From: Pseudomonas sp. R5(2019)
Lineage (GTDB): Bacteria > Pseudomonadota > Gammaproteobacteria > Pseudomonadales > Pseudomonadaceae
Reading direction: 5' to 3'
DNA: 64,000 nucleotides
Assembly (NCBI RefSeq): GCF_009905435.1
Contig: NZ_JAAAMT010000007.1
Span: 62,001-126,000, forward strand
In this document: positions 62,471-64,000 of the stretch, one piece after another
Layout: each line of letters starts with the position of its first letter
Numbering within the stretch: the first letter of the stretch is position 1
Translations under genes and position numbers: made by a program
Notes under the pieces: model-generated
Seen by the model: only the letters and a program-made list of their open reading frames with translations
Databases searched by the model: none
What the model was told of the DNA's origin: nothing

Positions 62471-63805
62471 TCAATCGCCTTTGAGGAAGTCTTCACGGAG
62501 CAAACCGTGGCGCTGCATCTTTTCGTTGAGCGTACGCCGGGGGAGTTGCAACTCATTGAGTACGGCTTTTATATCGCCCTGATGGCGCGTCAGTGCTGCG
62601 CGCAGGCACTGGGCCTCGAATGCTTCCTGCTGGGCGGCGAGCGATTGCCCGCTGGCCGATACCTCGGTCCAGGTGCCGTCCAGCCCCAGGACATGGCGCT
62701 CGGCGGCGTTCGCCAGTTCACGGACATTGCCTGGCCAGTCGTGACTGAGCAGCCGCCCCAGTTGCGCACCATCGAGTGGGTTGAAACGACGGTCCAGGCG
62801 TTCTGCGGTGCTGCGGGCAAAATGGTCGAAGAGCAGGGGAATATCTTCGCGCCGGTCGCGCAGCGGTGTCAGGCGCAGTTCGGCGACATTCAGGCGGTAG
62901 GCCAGGTCTTCGCGAAAGCGCCCAGCCCGGGCTTCGTCGAGCAGGTCAGGCTTGGTCGCGGCGATGATCCGCAAATCGACCGTGATGCTCTGGTTCGACC
63001 CCAGCCGCTCAAGCTTTTGTTCCTGTATCACGCGCAACAGCTTGGCTTGTTGCGCCAGTGGCATGCTTTCGATTTCATCGAGGAAAACCGTGCCGCCGTT
63101 GGCGAATTCGAGTTTGCCGATGCGTTTACCCTGAGCGCCGGTAAAGGCGCCGCTTTCATGGCCGAACAGTTCGGCTTCGAACAGCTGCTCGGGAATTGCC
63201 GCGCAGTTGAGTGCCACAAACGGCTTGCTGGCGCGGGGGCCGAAGTCGTGCAGGCAGCGGGCCACGCGTTCCTTGCCGCTGCCGGTTTCGCCACGAATCA
63301 ACACATTGACTGGCAGGCTGGCCAGATCGAGCACTTGTCGACGCAGGGTTTGCAGGCCCTGGGAGACGCCGAGCAGGGTATCGTCCAGGCGCGCCTTGAG
63401 GTCGGCCTGTTCGTGCAGGCGGCGGTTTTCCAGGACCAGACGGCGTTTTTCCAGGGCGCGTTGCAGGCTGTTGAGCAGGCTCTGCGGGCTGAACGGCTTT
63501 TCCAGAAAGTCGTAGGCACCGCTGCGCATGGCCTCTACCGCCATGGGCACGTCGCCATGGCCGGTGAGCAGAATCACCGGCAAGTCGGCGTCCAGCGCCT
63601 GCAGCCGTTGCAGCAGTTCCATGCCGTCCATGCCGGGCATGCGCACGTCACTCAGAATGACGCCGGGAAAGTGCATCGGCAGCTGCGCAAGGCAATCCTC
63701 GGCGCGGCTGCACAATTGCACCTGGAAACCCGACAGGCTCAACCACTGCTCAACCGCGGTGCGGATGCTGGCCTCGTCGTCGACAACGATCACCGAATTC
63801 AACAT
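62471..63805 (-). CDS. Sigma-54-dependent response regulator (NtrC/DctD/MifR-like)
   Basis: 444 residues: REC domain (D9-D10, phospho-acceptor D53 in VILSDVRMPGMDG, K103 in LEKPF); AAA+ domain with GETGSGKE (172-179), GAFTGA (219-224, sigma-54 contact) and GGTVFLDEIE (238-247); C-terminal Fis-type helix-turn-helix (DIKAVLNELQLPRRTLNEKM). It overlaps the sensor kinase gene by 7 bp. It should activate kgtP through the two sites at 62420-62470. MifR and AauR are candidate names; I do not assign one. Confidence 0.9.
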   Translation of the reverse strand: MLNSVIVVDDEASIRTAVEQWLSLSGFQVQLCSRAEDCLAQLPMHFPGVILSDVRMPGMDGMELLQRLQALDADLPVILLTGHGDVPMAVEAMRSGAYDFLEKPFSPQSLLNSLQRALEKRRLVLENRRLHEQADLKARLDDTLLGVSQGLQTLRRQVLDLASLPVNVLIRGETGSGKERVARCLHDFGPRASKPFVALNCAAIPEQLFEAELFGHESGAFTGAQGKRIGKLEFANGGTVFLDEIESMPLAQQAKLLRVIQEQKLERLGSNQSITVDLRIIAATKPDLLDEARAGRFREDLAYRLNVAELRLTPLRDRREDIPLLFDHFARSTAERLDRRFNPLDGAQLGRLLSHDWPGNVRELANAAERHVLGLDGTWTEVSASGQSLAAQQEAFEAQCLRAALTRHQGDIKAVLNELQLPRRTLNEKMQRHGLLREDFLKGD

Positions 63806-64000
63806 GGGGCCTCCGGGTTCGCGGGCAGGGTCAGGGTGAAGAGTGCGCCAGCACCGCGATTATTGGCCGTGAGCCGGCCGCCCAGTTCGTGAACGATGCC
63901 GTAGGACACCGCCAGACCAAGGCCCAGGCCATCACCCACCGGTTTGGTGGTGAAGAACGGGTCGAACACATTGGCCAAATGCTCTGGGGCAATGCCGCCG
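63799..64000 (-). CDS. Sensor histidine kinase, C-terminal fragment
   Basis: The 3' part of a kinase gene running off the window edge. The visible end reads HATPase boxes: GGIAPEHLANVFDPFFTTKP (F box), VGDGLGLGLAVSYGIVHELGG (G2 box) and ANNRGAGALFTLTLP, then a stop at 63799-63801. It overlaps the regulator start by 7 bp (TGTTGA / ATGTTG), so it is the first gene and its partner kinase. The DHp and sensor domains lie outside. Confidence 0.85.
   Translation of the reverse strand, partial: GGIAPEHLANVFDPFFTTKPVGDGLGLGLAVSYGIVHELGGRLTANNRGAGALFTLTLPANPEAPC

Overview
This 64 kb window is a chromosomal segment of a Pseudomonas species, most like the P. putida/P. fluorescens group. The support is the gene content (MvaT, OlsBA, PctA/B-type chemoreceptor, pca genes beside a TtgABC-type pump, OprD porin), the high GC with G/C third positions, and the many Pseudomonas-type REP palindromes. 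I see no prophage, insertion sequence, integron, CRISPR array, rRNA or tRNA. The window opens inside an alanine aminotransferase gene and closes inside a sensor kinase gene.

Layout. 1-8.5 kb: the 3' part of an alaC-like gene, then a seven-gene minus-strand operon (polyamine/opine-type ABC importer plus a three-subunit FAD/[2Fe-2S] amine dehydrogenase) with a divergent IclR regulator. 8.5-10.7 kb: Old Yellow Enzyme reductase with an ArsR regulator, and ACP phosphodiesterase. 10.8-17.4 kb: ornithine-lipid genes olsB-olsA, an acyl-CoA-dehydrogenase-like gene, a serine hydrolase, YceI, a cardiolipin-synthase-like PLD protein, and two broken genes. 17.4-23.4 kb: class I fumarase, a diguanylate cyclase overlapping a ferredoxin reductase, pyruvate kinase, a small lipoprotein. 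23.5-32.2 kb: PilZ protein, exonuclease I, MvaT, PurU, a three-gene envelope glycoconjugate operon, and an amino-acid chemoreceptor; the mvaT-to-pct order matches P. aeruginosa PAO1 as I recall it. 32.3-36.1 kb: HerA-like ATPase, Pit phosphate transporter, small hypothetical gene.

36.1-51.4 kb is the most coherent part: pcaR, pcaIJF, pcaBDC and an OprD-family porin form a beta-ketoadipate catabolic block without an inner-membrane aromatic-acid transporter. PcaR-type operators lie before pcaR, before pcaI and, as a degenerate copy, before the porin. It is followed by the ttgABC/ttgR solvent and antibiotic efflux locus with a recognisable TtgR operator. 52-64 kb: a DHA2 drug exporter, a LysR-controlled 2-ketoarginine-decarboxylase/aldehyde dehydrogenase pair, an AraC regulator, small enzymes, and an alpha-ketoglutarate permease preceded by a sigma-54 promoter and two upstream palindromes next to a sigma-54 response regulator and its kinase.

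The observations most worth a second look are: a predicted small RNA divergent from pcaR whose promoter abuts the PcaR operator; mirror-image PcaR operator pairs with identical 7-bp gaps; nested REP doublets that share a spacer but carry different arms; the sigma-54/UAS module before the alpha-ketoglutarate permease; and paired decay of two neighbouring genes beside the fumarase terminator. All functional calls come from reading translated sequence and motifs; no database search was run.
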